Part shown: piece after piece, positions 12,635-25,844 of the stretch
Layout: the number at the start of each line of letters is the position of its first letter
Numbering within the stretch: the stretch's first letter is position 1
DNA from: Pyricularia pennisetigena
Taxonomy: Eukaryota > Ascomycota > Sordariomycetes > Magnaporthales > Pyriculariaceae
Direction of reading: 5' to 3'
Assembly (NCBI RefSeq): GCF_004337985.1
Contig: NW_021940918.1
Coordinates: forward strand, 3,813,285 to 3,877,284
DNA: 64,000 bases
Translations under genes and position numbers: made by a program
Notes under the pieces: generated by a model
The model's input: only the letters and a program-made list of their open reading frames with translations
What the model was told of the DNA's origin: nothing
The model's database searches: none

Positions 12635-13006
12635 TCAAAGGTTCAGGTAAATGGCAGCAAAAGAGATGAAAGCAGGCAGACCCTGGACCATAAAGATCTT
12701 CCTGCTGCTGCTGTAGCCGCCGTAAGACCCGGCGACGCACACGCAGCCGACGAAGAAGAGGCGCAGCTGCCTGGCGAACTCAGGGTTGGGGTGCGCGGCG
12801 GCCCAGGCCAGGCCGGCGCCCAGCAGGCCGTTGTAGAGACCCTGGTTGGCGGCGAGCACCGACGTCTTCTCGGCAAAGTCCTTGGACAGGCCGAATGCGT
12901 TCTTGCCCTTGGGGTTGACCTTGGTCCACATGAACATTTCGAGCACAGTAATGTACCCGTGCAGGGCGGCCAGGAGGCCTGTTGCGACTGCGCTGGCGAC
13001 GGGCAT
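12635..13006 (-). CDS. DUF1304 family small integral membrane protein
   Basis: One exon on the minus strand, 123 residues. The start at 13006 gives MPVASAVATG, which matches the short N-terminus of this family; the longer in-frame reading from 13138 runs through a T/A homopolymer in the leader and is rejected. Four hydrophobic helices are visible: residues 4-25, about 48-72, about 78-98 and 102-122. Between the first two sits the conserved block LEMFMWTKV...FGLS...VLAANQGLYNGLLGAG, diagnostic of DUF1304 proteins. The family occurs in bacteria and fungi; no biochemical function is established, and I do not assign one. Confidence 0.88.
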   Translation of the reverse strand: MPVASAVATGLLAALHGYITVLEMFMWTKVNPKGKNAFGLSKDFAEKTSVLAANQGLYNGLLGAGLAWAAAHPNPEFARQLRLFFVGCVCVAGSYGGYSSSRKIFMVQGLPAFISFAAIYLNL

Positions 13007-15169
13007 TTTGTGTGTGTTTTTTTGGGGATGAGTGTGGTGGTTTTTTTTTTTTTTTTTTTGTTTTTTTTTCTTGCAAAGAGGTCTTTGTTTAAAGGATTGG
13101 AACTGACTGGCCCTGATGATACTGGGCCAACGACGCAATGTGAGGAATCGACGTATATTGTGTGGTCTTGGGCTGGTAGGATGGATGAGAGTAGAGGAAC
13201 CAGAGACTGTACTTTATTTTTCTCGGTTGTCTCTTAGCTTTTTTTATTTATTTATTTTGAATTTCAGCATAGGCTGACTACCCCTGAGCTGAAGCGGATA
13301 GAAAAATACTGTCCCGAGTCGTGAGTTGTGTCGTCTAACCTTATCGACAGTTCAACCGCAAGCAATATTTTTTAGTATCATGTGGACGCCCAAGGTCCTT
13401 GACCAAGTATCTCTTCCTCAAATTATATTCATAGAATCTTTATTTGGACTCATGATTCTTAACCTGAGTCGCCCTCCCGGACCCTAACATTGACTTCTCC
13501 AAGTGTTGTTGGCGGGTTTTGCAAAGACACTCCACGGTCGTGTCAATCAAGTGGTTTCCTTTCTGGCCTCTTCAGCCCGAAACACCCCACATAGGCTTTT
13601 GCCGCGGTAATTAGGAGTACGTAATCCTACCGCTCCCAAGTTTCATGCGCGGCTACTCATTGCTGCACCCGATGTGGTAGAACCTAAACTTCGAACAGCC
13701 GCCTTCATTTAACTCCTTCAAGCATTATTCTCCCGTTCTTTGACTGTATATAACCCTAATTATTCACTTCTGTCAGTATATAGTGGTAAACTTTGCCAGT
13801 TTACCAAGGCCTTTAAACGGTTCCTCTCGCTTGATCTTGTCGCCGCTTATTTGTCAAGACCTGGGTCAGCTGTTCATCTAACATAGGTCCCGGTCGGTTC
13901 TTCACTCATTTGCGGAGCTGTGTGAACGGTACTGCGGAAAAATAATATAGCTTTGCTGTTGTGAACGTTGAGCGTCGCATTGGAGGCAGTGCTACTTCTT
14001 CCCAGCACTTTCTCCTGATTGTCCTTGAAGCTAGTGTTAGGTCCTTTGGATACAGTGAAACGGTCTGTTCTGGATTCATTGTGTACAACTATGCCTTCTC
14101 AAGTGTGCGCTCTTGGGTTTCCCTGTATCTATAGTCTTATAGTATACGTGAATATCACAATACGTGGTGTCGTTTCGTTGACACGCCCTGGTGTAACAGG
14201 TGCATTTTGCATCATCCTAAGCTCCATGTCTTAGGCAATGGCTTATGCTGTACCTCTGTTTTGGGAGTCTCGCCTGCGCCGGGATCATGTAGTCATTTGG
14301 TTCTCTTAATATATGCCATATGTCTTCAGTACCCGTACATGTTGGCTGCGATGCACTGTTGTCGTTAGCCAGTATACTGGCTTTTTTTATGTAGTGGGTT
14401 ATTTGATTGTGTTTTATTTTTGGTTTTTTTTTCGGCGTGGAATCCAGCCCAACATGAAGCAAATACTAGTACTCTGCTCTCATATGCAGTTTTATACTGA
14501 ATAGATCAGAGTCGTTTTTGACGATCCGTTGGAAGTTCGACTCTGGGTTAGTGGTTTACTATTTGTATTTACCAATAAACGAGTTAATCATATAGAAATT
14601 ATTAAATCTAACAATGCCGTATATGGCATAGCATAAGCCACATTGAAAGAAAGATAGAGCGATATATATTCTAGTTTCAAGCATTTTCTTTCGTCCCAAG
14701 GTTGCTACATTGAGATATCGCCAGTCGACGTCGTCGTCTTGTAGGTAGAATCCCAATATCAAACCGAAGCAGCAGTGCCAGAGACCCACTTCCCAGCCGG
14801 CCCGGATCGGTCTGATAAAAGCCTGGGCCAGCAAGGTTGGTTGACGACAGACTGGCCCGTGCACACATTGTGACCACTCACAGGCCGGCCTTTTGACATT
14901 TGCGGTCCCAGGTTGGCGTGCGGCAAACCAACTTCACAGCGTGCCAGAGAGAGCTCCAATTCCAATTGACATTGAGCTCCTCCAAAGCGCACCTGCATAG
15001 CGACAAAGAGCCATTGGCGGCCGCCACAGCAATCGACGGGGACAGAGCCGAGCCCATACAATTCCAGACGAATCGAATCGAATATCACACCACTGCCGTC
15101 GCTAGAGACGAGCATCGAAAAAACGCATAACACCATCGCGAGCCGACCGACGCGGTCATCGCCGACGCC
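13007..15169. other. Intergenic region, divergent promoters of DUF1304 and NDUFB9
   Basis: About 2.2 kb with no supported gene. It begins with A/T homopolymers (T runs at 13041-13068) in the leader of the DUF1304 gene and is AT-rich from about 13.2 to 14.7 kb. The GC content rises again in the last 400 bases, which probably hold the NDUFB9 promoter and leader. Confidence 0.5.
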
Positions 15170-15840
15170 ATGTCTTCCTCCACCAGCAAAGCTGCCCTGT
15201 ATGTGCCATCTACAGCTCGAGCCGTACATTAAAAGAGGAAGACGATTCGTTACTGACCGGTCTCGCCGATGCAGCTCGCTCTACCGCCGGTCCCTGAAGC
15301 TGTCTTTGGACTGGGCCGTCCACCGTCACCTGTGGCGGGGCCAGGCCCTCTACATCCGGTCGCTTTTTGAGGCTAACAAGAACCTGACTGAGCCGAAGCA
15401 AATACGAGTACGTTATGGGAGCGAAGGTGGATGACGGGATCGACCGGAGACCTGGTCTTCGGGGGTGGACAGGAAATACCGGACGAGAAGGAGAGGCGAC
15501 ACGGAATGGCTGACGAGCGAAAACAACATGCAGGCACTGCTCAGGGAGACGGAAAAGCTCCTCGAGACGTGGAAGCACCCCGACCCCTACTGCCACCCTA
15601 CGGCTCCAGGAGGTATGTCACGAGAGAGGCTGGCCATGCAGATGGAGGATGTATTCGCGTATTGGACGACTTGCTGATGATACGTGCCACAAAACCAGGC
15701 TCCAAATATGAGAGGAACCTTGCTCCCCCAAGAGTTGACCGTAAGTATACGCTATTCCCCAGAACTGCCATTGCAGAGACACTACTGTTTTGGAGCGCTC
15801 GACTGACAATTTCACAGCCCCCCCGCCATTGAAGTTTTAA
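15170..15840 (+). CDS. NDUFB9: NADH:ubiquinone oxidoreductase subunit NDUFB9 (B22), LYR protein
   Basis: Five small exons, 15170-15198, 15275-15407, 15534-15612, 15699-15740 and 15818-15840, give 101 residues. All four introns have standard donors (GTATGT, GTACGT, GTATGT, GTAAGT) and branch-like CTGAC or CTGAT sequences. The LYR motif sits at residues 12-14 (SLYRRSLKLSLDW) and is followed by WRGQALYIRSLFEANK. The C-terminal part carries HPDPYCHPTAPGGSKYERN, typical of the fungal B22 subunit. B22 is an accessory subunit of the complex I membrane arm in the inner mitochondrial membrane and binds the acyl carrier protein through its LYR motif (family knowledge). No single open frame reveals this gene because the exons are so short. 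The last exon, encoding PPPLKF, is the least certain. Confidence 0.9.
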
Positions 15841-17011
<1,171 letters not shown>

Positions 17012-19461
17012 TTTGAATGTAGGTTTGTAGTGGAAAAAAGTTCAAAAAAGTTCTATTGTAAGCGTCTGAAGACGATGAGAGATTTGGGCTGCTGGATTTG
17101 CGTCGGTAATGGGCGATTGTAGATGCTGTTTTGGTTGTAAAGATGAATGAGATGGGAGAGCCAGATAGATGGCAGTGGGGGAGCTTGTAGGTTAAGTACT
17201 TTTCGCGCGTCAGAGGCAAATCACGGAATCACTGTCAGAAAACGCGCTAAGCCCAAAGCGGACAACAACTTGGTTGCGGAGTGGAGCTCAGTAGGTCGCG
17301 CAGTCCAACAGGAAAATGCAGGGCGGCCGCCCCACATGCATGTACGTACCTTTTTTTTGCGCGCTCAGATCAAATGCACACAATTCTTGCGGCAGCCACA
17401 GCTTTCCCCAAACGGACGCGTCTGTTATCATACCTCTTCCTCCCCCCTTCCCCGTCTCACTCTCCCTGTTCCATCCCCTTTGCTCTTCTCACCCGGTCCA
17501 ACCTTTTTATTTTTCCTCTATTATTATTTTATTTTCTCTTTTCGACTTTTCGACCTGACCCTGGCGCCGGAACCTTGGCATGGGTCGTTCCTTGGACCCG
17601 CGGCACAATTTTCTCGTGTGTTTTTAATTTTACTGATTTGACTTTCCAAACTGTTCGCGCCGTCCAGACCATCCCGACTCTATCAGCTCTCAATCACCCT
17701 CATCTCTCAAAACGAAGCTGGGTATAGACGTCCACCCTCGATTTCTATCGCTCTCATGTCAACCAAGTTTTCTTGATGGACAATTTTGAATTTTGTTTCG
17801 CTCATATGAGCCAGAAAGGCCGAAACCGATCTGAGAACCTGTGCAATTTGTTGTGAAGGATTTGGGGAGCCTGACCTCTGGGTTGGATAGTAGGGCTCGG
17901 GGGGCATTTTTGTGGGTGCGAAACCCCCAAGTGGATGTCGCACACGGAACACAATCGGCATTTGAGTCGTATAGTTGCTCCATCCAGGGAAGATGGTGTT
18001 TTTTCCCCCCCTTCTAACAATGCAAGACGGAGATTGGAAGACCATTTTTGCTTATTGAGGCATTTGGTCTTGGATCCCGCCCAGTCTCACTTTTTGTGTG
18101 TTGCTCAGGTCTCCGAGTACGGTTTCAAGGTTCAAGTGGTCTTGAAGCACCTCAAAGTGCATCTATGGTCTTAGATTTCTCGGTTTTTCATTTCGATTTT
18201 TGTGTGTTGGACTCATACTGGTACATCCAGTATAGGTACGATATATTGTTCAAAAATGTAGCATTAGTATCAAAACACCAAAAATATATCACGAAATCTC
18301 AACAAGAACCCCATATGACCTTGGTAGGTCCAAGTTCAGCCTTAAATTCACGTAAAGCTTGCCCGAACCCCACGGGGAACCGGCAGTCGTAGATTCGGGG
18401 ATCTTGGATGTCGGGATCGGGTCCGACAAGAGGGTCTGGACAATGCAGTGAGCCGTTGACCGAACGGTGAGCCCTTGGCGGTCGCTGCTATGCCCAGGCG
18501 GGAGCGGATGAGCCTGGGCTGGACAAGGCGGACCGGCAAGACGCGCCTACGTGGTCGCGTGGGGACGGTGACCGGCCGTATTGCACACATGTTTCCACTG
18601 ACTGTTGGCTAGTTCATGGCAGTTGGCTGCATCTGCGCTGACGCAATTCTTCATGTATAGCTAAGAGCAGTCATTATGCTGCTGCTCGCATGCATCTACT
18701 TCTGTTGGGGAATGCAGCATCCTACTACGCTTCTGATACAAAATTGCCTCAAATATAGCAGCACCTGCCTCTATTTTGGTGGTTGTTAGGTTCAAGTGTA
18801 CAAATTGCGTCGTCGGGCTGGTTTGGCAACATTCGCGTCGAGGGTGATTTGAGACGTGACGGGAGCAAGGGTGGTTATTCACTGACGCGTCGACGATAAT
18901 GCAATGGGCGGGCATGGGTTATCTTTCCATCTCCCAGCCAGCAGTCGCAATTTGTTGCATTTGTTGCATTTTCTCCAGGGCAGTTGCGCCAATGAGAAGC
19001 TCAGAAGCCCCTGCTTGTGTGGGTCAGCGGGATGGCGCCTAGCGAAATCAAAAAGAATAGTTTTGGTAAAATGGGTGTTGAGCATGGGCTGTTTGACGGT
19101 TATGGACGCACGGGCCAACTTACGACCATATTTTTTTTCGCCGCAAGCGCGTTTCCTTGCTACGGGCCCCAAATCCGTGGCTGGGCGCTTTTTGGCAAGG
19201 CCCCCGGCACCTACAAAGTCAAGTGGTGTGGTCCCCGCCCCAGATCAGTAAGAGCAATCGCAGGCGTCGCGTCAAACTACAAAAGGTCAACGGGCCCCCC
19301 AAACCTTGACTTTTATCACCACTCAACTCCATCTCCCACTTGACAACCCAACCAACAGCAGCATCAATCAAATCAAGGTCTTTTCAGCCAAAACATCAGC
19401 TTCTCAAAGCATTGTCAACCTTCGACTTTTTTTACACCAACTTCACAAAAAAACATTCAAA
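17012..19461. promoter_or_regulatory. Divergent H2A/H2B intergenic region (2.45 kb)
   Basis: The histone promoters should lie at its two ends. The middle holds a plus-strand pyrimidine-rich tract (about 17440-17570), followed by a short frame 17774-17854 of 26 codons. No family is recognisable and I do not call a gene. Confidence 0.4.
17440..17570 (+). promoter_or_regulatory. Pyrimidine-rich tract resembling a core promoter
   Basis: A long C/T-rich stretch on the plus strand, of the kind that precedes transcription starts in filamentous fungi and is also seen before the SPX-RING gene and the Egh16-like gene. It has the wrong polarity for H2A and lies 2 kb from H2B, so it may drive an unannotated or decayed transcript. 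Confidence 0.3.
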
Positions 19462-20053
19462 ATGCCCCCCAAGGCCGCTGACAAGAAGCCCGCCTCCAAG
19501 GCCCCGGCTACTGCCTCCAAGGCTCCCGAGAAGAAGGATGCTGGCAAGAAGACCGCCGCCTCTGGTGACAAGAAGAAGAGGACCAAGACCCGCAAGGAGA
19601 CCTACTCTTCATACATCTACAAGGGTGAGTTTTCGCTCCTGAACGCGTCTTTCAGATGCAATCACGCGACATTTCAAGCTCTGATTCCATTGCGCACAAT
19701 ACTGACGTGATTTTTCAACCACAGTCCTCAAGCAGGTCCACCCCGACACTGGTATCTCCAACCGTGCTATGTCTATCCTGAACTCTTTCGTCAACGGTAT
19801 GTTTTATTCTCTGGCTCGCGTGCCTAACCTCCAGGCTCTATCAGGACGCGTCTAACTCATACCTTCTTTCATAGACATCTTCGAGCGTGTTGCCACTGAG
19901 GCCTCCAAGCTTGCCGCCTACAACAAGAAGTCGACCATCTCATCTCGTGAGATCCAGACATCTGTCAGGCTTATCCTGCCCGGTGAGCTTGCCAAGCACG
20001 CCGTGTCTGAGGGTACCAAGGCCGTCACCAAGTACTCTTCAAGCACCAAATAA
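19462..20053 (+). CDS. Histone H2B
   Basis: Three exons, 19462-19624, 19725-19796 and 19875-20053, give 137 residues. The tail is Lys/Ala/Pro-rich ([20 protein letters not shown]). The fold begins with [20 protein letters not shown] and contains [20 protein letters not shown], the [20 protein letters not shown] helix and the terminal [12 protein letters not shown]. The lysine in AVTKYSSS is the conserved site of H2B monoubiquitination by Bre1 (family knowledge). Both introns interrupt the fold at conserved fungal positions and have phase 1 joins. It partners with H2A encoded divergently to the left. Confidence 0.98.
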
Positions 20054-20500
20054 ATTAAGCGTGTGTCTTTTGGTTTTCTGTTTAGCTCTTTTTCCTTCAT
20101 CCTTTTGGGCATGGGTATCTTTTTTTCTTTCGACATGGGAGTCATGATGGGTTGGCAAGCGGGTTAGCCCACCTCGTTTGCCTCCTAATGCTTTTACGGT
20201 ACTGGTTGCGTCTGTTTTTATTGGGGATCACTTTTTCAGGTCACGGGGTTTCGCGGCTGTACAATACCTTGAGACTTGGGGATTAGGGAGAATAAATCCT
20301 AAACACATGACATCTAATCATTCTATTAGTTCCCATTGCTCATTTGTGACCGATACTCGTATGTGATTGTGAACCAACCATCTTCTACACGTGACAATAC
20401 AGTCAATCAATCGGTAAGATCATATTGCTTGTTGAACTACTCTTCAACAGTCTTTGCCCGCACAATCTGTTTTCAACGACGGTGAAACATGTATGGTATC
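20054..20500. other. Convergent intergenic region between H2B and SQS1
   Basis: Terminal regions of H2B (plus) and SQS1 (minus). Only low-complexity T-rich sequence near 20120-20145 is notable. Confidence 0.5.
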
Positions 20501-22708
20501 TTAGCCAAGACCGGCCTTTGAAGTCTTGACGACGTGCGCGACAGGCTCCAAGATGCCTTTGTTGTCCAGCGCACCAAGACCCATACCCTTGGACCAGCCC
20601 ATCTTCTCCAACATTGTACGGCCCTTGTTGGTCTCACCGAGCTCTGGCGCAGACCCGCCGACAATCTCGCCGTCTCTGTATCTGATCGAGGCGTGAGCAC
20701 CACCACCCCGATTGCCACCACCACCCCTGGACTGTTTGTCTAGCCGTGGGAAGTATCTGCGGTTTATCCGTGCAAAGGCCTTGTCCATAACTTCGACGCT
20801 GTAGAGCGACGTGGTCTTGGTCCGGTGCAGGACTGGCCGTCGCTGGTCGCCCTTGCCGGTGGATTTGGACTTGACCCCTAGCTTCATGGCTATCTCGTGC
20901 ACTACCTTGCGGGCAGCTGCATCCATGGGGGGCAGAGTAAGTCTACTCATGGTTTGTAAGTCAGTTATGGCCCTTCAACAGGATGATGAATTCTCCATGT
21001 AGCAGCATAGGGAAAGACATACACCTGGTCCAGGGTTAGGAGGAACCTGGTGAACTCTTCTCTCAGCTCCGTGATGTTGATACCCTCCACAAACTTGACC
21101 CTTGGATCGTCCGGATTGGGATTTCTGCCGAGTAGTCCCTTGCTGCGCAGCTCCTCGCGCTCACGCTTCCTCTCCTTCTTCTTGAGTCGGTCCTTTTCGT
21201 ACGTAGCGTCCATGATTGCTTGAAGTTCGGCGTCCTCGTTGGTCAGTTTGAGCGCGCCATGCTTGCCCTTGGGCTTCTTGCGCAGTGAATTCATATGATC
21301 CCAGTCCATAAGGTCCAGGTCGTCAAATGCATCCGCAACAGTTTTGGCGCTATCGGGTTGACGAGAGTCTGATGCTTTCTGTTTCGGCGTGCGGGCCTTG
21401 TTTCGCCGAGGACGACGGGCAGATGCGTCACGTCCAGAAACGGCACCATCAAACAGCACCAGCTCATCCCCAAATAACCCAAGTTCTTCTTGTTTCGCAA
21501 GCAACCTGGCAAGCTCGGCATCGTCAATATCCGCTGTCATATCTTCTTCGGCAGCGGATATCGGGTCATCCATTGGGGATTCCCCATCTCCAATTTCGTC
21601 ATCATCCGAATCGCTCAAATTGTCGCTGTCAGAGTCGGCGCCGATGACCACATCACCATCGCTTCCACCAATGTCTCGAGATGCAAACTTCCGGTGGTGT
21701 GCAATCAAATCATCCAGCCCGTCCATGTTTTCCATGTAGTCGGCCAGTATAGCGTCTTCGTCGTCTTCATTATCCCCTTCTGAATCTGACGCATCCGCCT
21801 TGGGTGTTGGAGAGTGTCCAGATTTGTTTTTCCTAGGTGACTGATCGCTGGGCAATGGTGTCGGCGCAACTGCTACTTTTTCCACAGTCGCCGAGACATG
21901 TAGCCTTTCCGACTGTGTTTTGACAAGCATCTCGATGTCCTTGCGCGATTCTTGAACGCGGCTCTTACATGGCACTGGGGGCTTGCGAGGTGCTGCTCGC
22001 CCCTTGAACAAAACAACTTCATGGCTCGAGTCCGAATCATGTGCCGCTGCGTCATCTTCTTCCTTGAACTCGATCTTGACGGCCTTCTTGGACTCTTTCC
22101 TCAGAGTCTTGTCGCCCACAGTGTCGAGCATAAACAAAGTATCACCGTGAGTAATCTCAAATGCACTTGGTGTGACCGAATTGGGAGCCTGTACTTTTAC
22201 CGGGGCCGATGTAGGCTTCACGTTTTCGTCTCGCACTGATGGAGCAGGAATTTGCGTTTCAGTCCGCAATGGAGGGGCAACGTTCAACTGGTCCTGGGAT
22301 TTAGAGGGCATAGGTGAGATTTCTGCCGGAGATGCATCTGCTTTGTTATCCTTGTTTCCGCTCTTTTCATCGACCTGGAACTCCTTTAATGGCTCGATGA
22401 GACCAGCGCTAATGAAAGTCACCGGGCGATATCGAAGCCGCTCATCGGAATTCCATTTCAGATGATCGCGGGCGGTATTTCTAGCCTCGTCCCGCATGGA
22501 GAAGCCTATTGACTGTGTTAGCGATGAGATACTCGCTTCCTGGCTGCATAAAATCTTGTGGTGTGCGTGGTGGCGAACCGTTCATTGCCCCGGCAAGAAA
22601 TGAGTCCATTGCCTGAGCTGATGCATTGTAAGGCCCTCGTCCACCTGCTCCGGGGGGTCTCCCACCACGGCCACGGCCTCTGCCGCGTCCAGCTCGACTT
22701 GGTGCCAT
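20501..22708 (-). CDS. SQS1: SQS1-like R3H and G-patch protein
   Basis: Three exons on the minus strand. Exon 3 (20942-20501) and exon 2 (22505-21023) are joined by an 80-base intron with donor GTATGT, giving LTLDQV-LTLPPMD. Exon 1 starts at 22708 with a Gly/Arg-rich tail. Its donor is unclear: 22578 (about 684 residues) and 22644 are both in phase with the acceptor CAATAG. The middle is acidic and disordered. The C-terminus has an R3H-like region (LPPMDAAARKVVHEIAMKLG with KSKSTGKGDQR) and a G-patch (MLEKMGWSKGMGLGALDNKG). Yeast Sqs1/Pfa1 is a G-patch activator of the helicase Prp43 in splicing and 20S pre-rRNA processing (family knowledge). An in-frame ATG at 22840 is a less likely start. 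Confidence 0.85.
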
Positions 22709-23786
22709 CTCTGTCACTAGAGCTGTGTGGCAGTATGAACTTGGTGCTGGTTGTGGTGATAATTGTAGGGCAGTGAATAAATTTTGATTTAACAAGTCTT
22801 TTCGAAAAGCCAGAATAAAGTGAAATCGAAAGAAAGACAAATATTATCAAAGCAATCAACAACGCAGACAGTCACCTCATTCAGGCAAGTAATTCATCAG
22901 ACGTCGGAATAGACGCCTGCTTGAACTTTTCAAGGCGCCAGAAAAGATAACAAACGAGGTGAGGTATGTGAGCACATTACATGAAGTGCTCCTGCAACTA
23001 CCGCCGTTTTCCTTCATCAGTCTTGACGTCTTCCACAGGGTCTGAGTAGATGTGGCTCACACTGTGTCATACCAACACTCTTATCGGCAGCTTATCGTAC
23101 AAACCCCACATACTTCCGCCCCTCGAGGCAGACTGGCAGACGCAGTCGCTACTACCAAGACAAGCAAGATTACTTCCGCAAGAGGAGAACCGACCCTTTC
23201 CGCCTAAAGTAAATGGGGAGCTGGCTGACCCACACCCCACAATCGTCTCCTGTGTAGTGCGTCACAAGGCCGTCGCTGTAGTGTCCCACATGTCCAGGCT
23301 ATCCCTTGGTGCCGCAGTGTTCATGATCCATTCATTATCGCCATTACACTTGCCATCGACCACCGGACCTATGGAACTGCGCAACTGTACAACAGCTTCC
23401 TGACACTCACTCGACATTTCCAGTGCATTTATTTGACCTACTGGGCTTCTCACCAGTCTGGCTGCCCTGCCTTCCTGAAAAAGTGAGGTTGGGTTTGGCC
23501 CAAAGCTGTGTGCATGCCGCTTGCTAACACGCGGTCCCAACTCGCCTCAATCAATAAAAACTCAAATAACAGACAACACCAGCCACTAAACCCAGAGGCA
23601 CAATAGCGCTAATTGGACAACCAAAGAGAGGCAAATACAGACCATCGCCCGCCCACGAATAACAGCACAGTTCCTCCGTACAAGCACCATCGAAATCGAA
23701 CCATACCAACCCTGCGAAGTACAATCCTGGCAGGTAAACAACTGCTCGTCGACAAAGGTCAAAGTCGACAAACCAGACGGGCAGTC
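22709..23786. promoter_or_regulatory. Divergent promoter region between SQS1 and ATG4
   Basis: No gene supported. Both neighbouring genes are transcribed outward, so their promoters lie here. The plus-strand frame of ATG4 stays open upstream to 23613 (see findings). Confidence 0.45.
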
Positions 23787-25462
23787 ATGGATTCGGCCGT
23801 GGCTGGTGCAGCGGACATCGGCCGGTACGGCCGCCGAATTGTTAGGATGATCTGGGATCCGGAGCCAACCAACGACCCTATCGCGAACCGACCAGCCTGG
23901 TGTTTAGGTTACGAATACACTTTGGAGACAAACACTACTTCGAAAACCAAAGGAGAGGATAAAAAACCATCAACTGTGACGAACAGCGACCAAAAGCTAC
24001 CCCCTGTTCAGGCAAATAAGGTGCCCTCCATGTCGCCCGCTCAGTTACCCACGGACGCTGGCGCCACTGCACTCCCCGGGAACACCACACCACCTACATC
24101 GGAGGCTGCGATGGAGCCCTCCAAAACCTCATCACAAGCAGCTGCAATCGATACCCCGCCGGACTCGGTCGACAGCAGTTTTGACTCGTCCATGGCATAC
24201 GAGGACGTCCCGGACGACGGGGGCTGGCCGCCCGCGTTCCTTAGCGACTTTGAGTCGCGGATATGGATGACTTACAGGTCCGGATTTGAGCCTATTCCCA
24301 GGTCCACGGACCCTACCGCTTCTTCGAGGATGTCTTTCGCAATGCGCCTCAAGACCATGGCCGACCAGCAGTCCGGCTTCACAACGGATAGCGGATGGGG
24401 ATGTATGATCAGGACTGGCCAGAGCCTGTTGGCCAATTCACTCCTTACTTGCCGTCTCGGTCGCAGTAAGTTCCATATAGACCCCGCATGATTAAGTTTC
24501 CGGCGAGGAACCCGAGAGACGTGTGCTAATCAACCATGGGCATATAGGCTGGCGGCGCGGTCAAGCACCTGACGAGGAGCGAAAGCTCCTTTCTCTTTTT
24601 GCAGACGATCCCAAGGCACCCTATTCAATACACAAGTTTGTCGCACATGGTGCAGCCAAGTGCGGCAAGTACCCAGGGGAGTGGTTCGGGCCATCGGCAA
24701 CGGCCCGGTGTATACAGTAAGCGCATTGGCGGAAGGACTTTGTACGGACCGAAGACCTAACTAATCGCTTAACCCAGCGCTCTTGCCAATGCAAACGAGG
24801 ATTCTTTCCGAGTTTACTCGACCGGCGATCTTCCGGACGTGTACGAGGATAGCTTCATGGAAGTTGCCAAGCCAGACGGGAAGACATTCCATCCGACGTT
24901 GATACTCATCAGCACGAGACTGGGCATCGATAAGATCAATCAGGTCTATTGGGAATCGTTGACAGCTACTCTGCAGCTGCCTCAATCAGTTGGAATCGCT
25001 GGGTGAGTAAATGCACCGCACATGGCCAACGACGATACAAGCTAACCAGCCCAACAAAGCGGCCGTCCTTCATCGTCACATTACTTTGTGGGGGCGCAAA
25101 GGTCAGACGAAGACCAGGGCTCGTACTTGTTCTATCTAGATCCGCATCACACACGTCCAGCGCTTCCCTTCCACGAAGACCCACAGCTCTACACTCCTTC
25201 GGATGTAGACTCGTGCCACACTAGGCGACTGAGACGACTTCACATTCGTGAGATGGATCCTAGCATGTTGATAGGGTTTCTGATTCTGGACGAGGAGAAT
25301 TGGCATGCGTGGAAGAGCTCCGTCAAACATGTTCAGGGCAAGTCCATCATTACAGTTTCGGACCATGACCCTTCAAAGGGCTCGGCTTCTGGACGGCCAT
25401 CGGCTATTGATGAGGTTGAGACCCTGAGCGATGACGATGGCGATACCGCTTTGGATGGATAG
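23787..25462 (+). CDS. ATG4: Cysteine protease ATG4 (autophagy)
   Basis: Four exons, 23787-24465, 24548-24716, 24778-25002 and 25060-25462, give 491 residues. The start gives the family N-terminus [21 protein letters not shown] Ser/Thr/Pro-rich insertion of about 100 residues precedes the peptidase C54 core. The catalytic Cys is at about residue 206 in [20 protein letters not shown], and the catalytic Asp and His are in YLDPHH at about 385 and 387. The segment [31 protein letters not shown] matches the substrate-binding loop region (only part of it is quoted as evidence of family). The C-terminus is acidic ([11 protein letters not shown]), possibly an ATG8-binding tail. ATG4 processes ATG8 before lipidation and later deconjugates it from phosphatidylethanolamine, in the cytosol (family knowledge). 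Confidence 0.95.
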
Positions 25463-25844
25463 AACTGCCACTGTCACTTTTTCTTTTTCTCGATTTCGTC
25501 CTTGGCGTTTTTATAGCATCTGTTTGGCGTTTTGTTGGAGTTAAACTCGATGCACAGTTCGGTAGACAAGGTGCAGTCCCTGTAAGGGAGAAATGGCTTA
25601 TACTTAGGTACGTACGTGGTAGGTATCAACTGCGCACTTACCAACCATTGCGACCCGCATATGTGTATTCGTCACCATTCCTGGCGGAATCTGAGATTCC
25701 ACTGTTGTGAAAGACGCGGCATGAGCAAAAGCACGGAATGTGTCTTGTGACATTTCTGCCCTCCAAGCTGCAGATCGCAGCATGATGATATAAAAAGTAT
25801 GGTTATGTTGAAGAACTGCAACGGCCAGCAAGGACAATCGGGTT
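25463..25844. other. Convergent intergenic region between ATG4 and JJJ1
   Basis: Terminal regions of both genes; a T-rich stretch follows the ATG4 stop. Nothing else is visible. Confidence 0.5.
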
